DNA of 56,240 bases from a virus. The notes under the pieces are model-generated. The model was not told the origin of the DNA. It saw only the letters and a list, made by a program, of their open reading frames with translations, and ran no database searches. The stretch is taken from the IMG/VR virus record IMGVR_UViG_3300004258_000002, positions 1-56,240 of that record. One strand, given 5' to 3'. The translations under genes and the position numbers were made by a program. Below, one piece after another: positions 55,362 through 56,240 of the stretch (positions within the stretch are counted from its first letter, which is position 1; each line of letters begins with the position of its first letter).

Positions 55362-56240
55362 ATGCTTGGCTTATCGCCGTTTGGTGCTTCGCCATTTGGC
55401 GGCGAGCCTGATGACATAATAATTGGTATAGCCGGCGGTGCTGTTAGTGTTGCCAGCGCTACTGGTTCGGCTACCGATAAGCTAAGCCTATCCGGTTCCG
55501 CTACAGCAACGGCGACAGACTCCAGCACCACATCGCTCAAAGTTTCGGCAGCGGGTTCGGCCGGTGCCGTTGCCAGTGATGGTGGCGTTGCTGTTGCGGT
55601 AGACAGCGTCAGAAGCGCCAACATATCGGCATCTATGTTTGGGGCGTCATCGTTTGGTGCGGAACCATTCGGTGCGGAGGGAGAAGGCGTTATCAATGGG
55701 TTTGACGGCCTCTTCGGAAGTGTTGCGAGTGCGGCAGGGGCAACCACAATAACCCTCGGTATATCCGGTTCTTTCGCAGCAACGGCGAATGAATCCGGCG
55801 TAGCATCGATAAGCCTATCAGCGGCGGGTTCCGTCACTTCTGTTTCGAGTGATACGGGAGCCGTAAAAAACACTCTCGGAGTATCTGGATCTGTCGCATC
55901 ATCATCGTCGGATTCCGGCGCAGTATCGCTAAAAATCCCCCTCTCGGGTTCTTCCGCTTCCGTTTCCAGTGATGCAGGAGTCGCCACAAATACCCTCGGC
56001 GTATCCGGTGCAGCAGCAGCTATGGGTTCTGATGCAGCGACACTCGGCGTATCCATAGGTGGTTCGGCAACTTCCGTTTCAAACGATAGTGGCGCCGCGG
56101 TAATTATTGATAGCGTTACTTGTGCCAGCATATCGGCTTCAATGTTTGGAGCGTCGTCATTTGGGTCGTCGTCATTCGGTGCTGAGGGTGATGGTGTAAT
56201 AAATGGTTTTGATGGCAGTGCTAACAGCATTGCCAGTGGT
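55362..56240 (+). CDS. Repetitive fibre protein, runs off the window
   Basis: The plus-strand frame is open from the ATG at 55362 to the end of the window (293 residues seen); the stop lies outside. The sequence is Ser/Ala/Gly-rich with short repeats of a SGS-x-A-x-x-S-x-S-D-x-G-A-x-x-L type, and a longer block (ASMFGASSFG, then GVINGFDG) occurs twice, 169 residues apart. Such repeats suggest an extended fibre. The ribosome site is weak. An antisense frame of similar length exists but reads as a shadow of these repeats. Confidence 0.65.
   Translation, partial: MLGLSPFGASPFGGEPDDIIIGIAGGAVSVASATGSATDKLSLSGSATATATDSSTTSLKVSAAGSAGAVASDGGVAVAVDSVRSANISASMFGASSFGAEPFGAEGEGVINGFDGLFGSVASAAGATTITLGISGSFAATANESGVASISLSAAGSVTSVSSDTGAVKNTLGVSGSVASSSSDSGAVSLKIPLSGSSASVSSDAGVATNTLGVSGAAAAMGSDAATLGVSIGGSATSVSNDSGAAVIIDSVTCASISASMFGASSFGSSSFGAEGDGVINGFDGSANSIASG
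55620..56215 (+). repeat. Direct repeat in the fibre gene, period 507 nt
   Basis: An 89-base block at 55620-55708 recurs at 56127-56215 with several synonymous differences. Both encode a SMFGASSFG and EG-GVINGFDG segment. The copies are 507 bases (169 codons) apart, so the fibre may be built of such units. Confidence 0.7.

Noticed and set aside
55358-56230. Long open frame on the minus strand
   Set aside because: It is the antisense of a plus-strand frame that starts at an ATG and stays open to the window end. Its product is a mirror of the repeats, and fibre genes all run on the plus strand here.
1-56240. CRISPR arrays, rRNA, tRNA genes and insertion sequences
   Set aside because: No spaced direct-repeat array, no rRNA-like stretch, no complete tRNA cloverleaf and no transposase gene was found by reading.

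Overview
The window is a large piece of a contractile-tailed (myovirus-type) phage or prophage of a Gram-negative bacterium. The phage identity rests on both terminase subunits, portal, major capsid protein, tail sheath and tube, tape measure, baseplate and tail-fibre genes. A spanin pair with a nested outer-membrane lipoprotein implies a Gram-negative host. Base composition is moderate by eye, and coding is dense with many ATGA and TAATG overlaps. The window opens inside an SSB gene and closes inside a repetitive fibre gene, so the genome continues on both sides. KilA-N and two Ant-type antirepressors suggest a temperate relative, but no integrase or attachment site is visible, so lysogeny is not shown.

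Layout: 1-5050 replication and recombination remnants (SSB, RuvC-like resolvase), small ORFs, an XRE regulator and the terminase. 5326-6775 an antirepressor and a secreted protein. 6920-13862 a head module (protease/scaffold, neck-type proteins, secreted nuclease, zinc-motif protein, capsid). 13877-18142 sheath, core-type protein and tail chaperones with a probable programmed frameshift. 18145-19839 lysis. 20022-25452 tube, first fibre locus, hub and spike. 25452-35637 anti-restriction polyvalent proteins of the DarA/DarB type. 35639-41186 portal, tube-initiator-like protein and tape measure. 41188-46827 an AT-richer accessory and regulatory island (KilA-N remnant, DUF6471, ImmA/IrrE pair, small secreted and membrane proteins, a triple-AlpA protein, a BRO antirepressor). 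46880-56240 baseplate wedge and a second fibre locus.

The strongest new observation is a family of ten intergenic promoters. A GGAAAAC-type box, usually inside CTCGGAAAACC, lies exactly 27 nt before a hexamer with A at position 2 and T at position 6 in all ten. There is no -35 hexamer, so the box sits near -43, where a class II activator would bind. These promoters head the capsid, tail tube, polyvalent, portal, regulator and baseplate units. They look like an uncharacterised activator-dependent late-promoter system. Two of them place +1 exactly on an ATG, and one promoter is antisense to an accessory gene.

Other notable features are a recurrent LDSA/FDSA tetrapeptide in head and polyvalent proteins that may be the maturation-protease site, a lone in-frame TGA at the Walker A glycine of the DarB-like helicase, an amber at codon 4 of a nearby small ORF, and a 12-bp dyad over the portal promoter and start codon.
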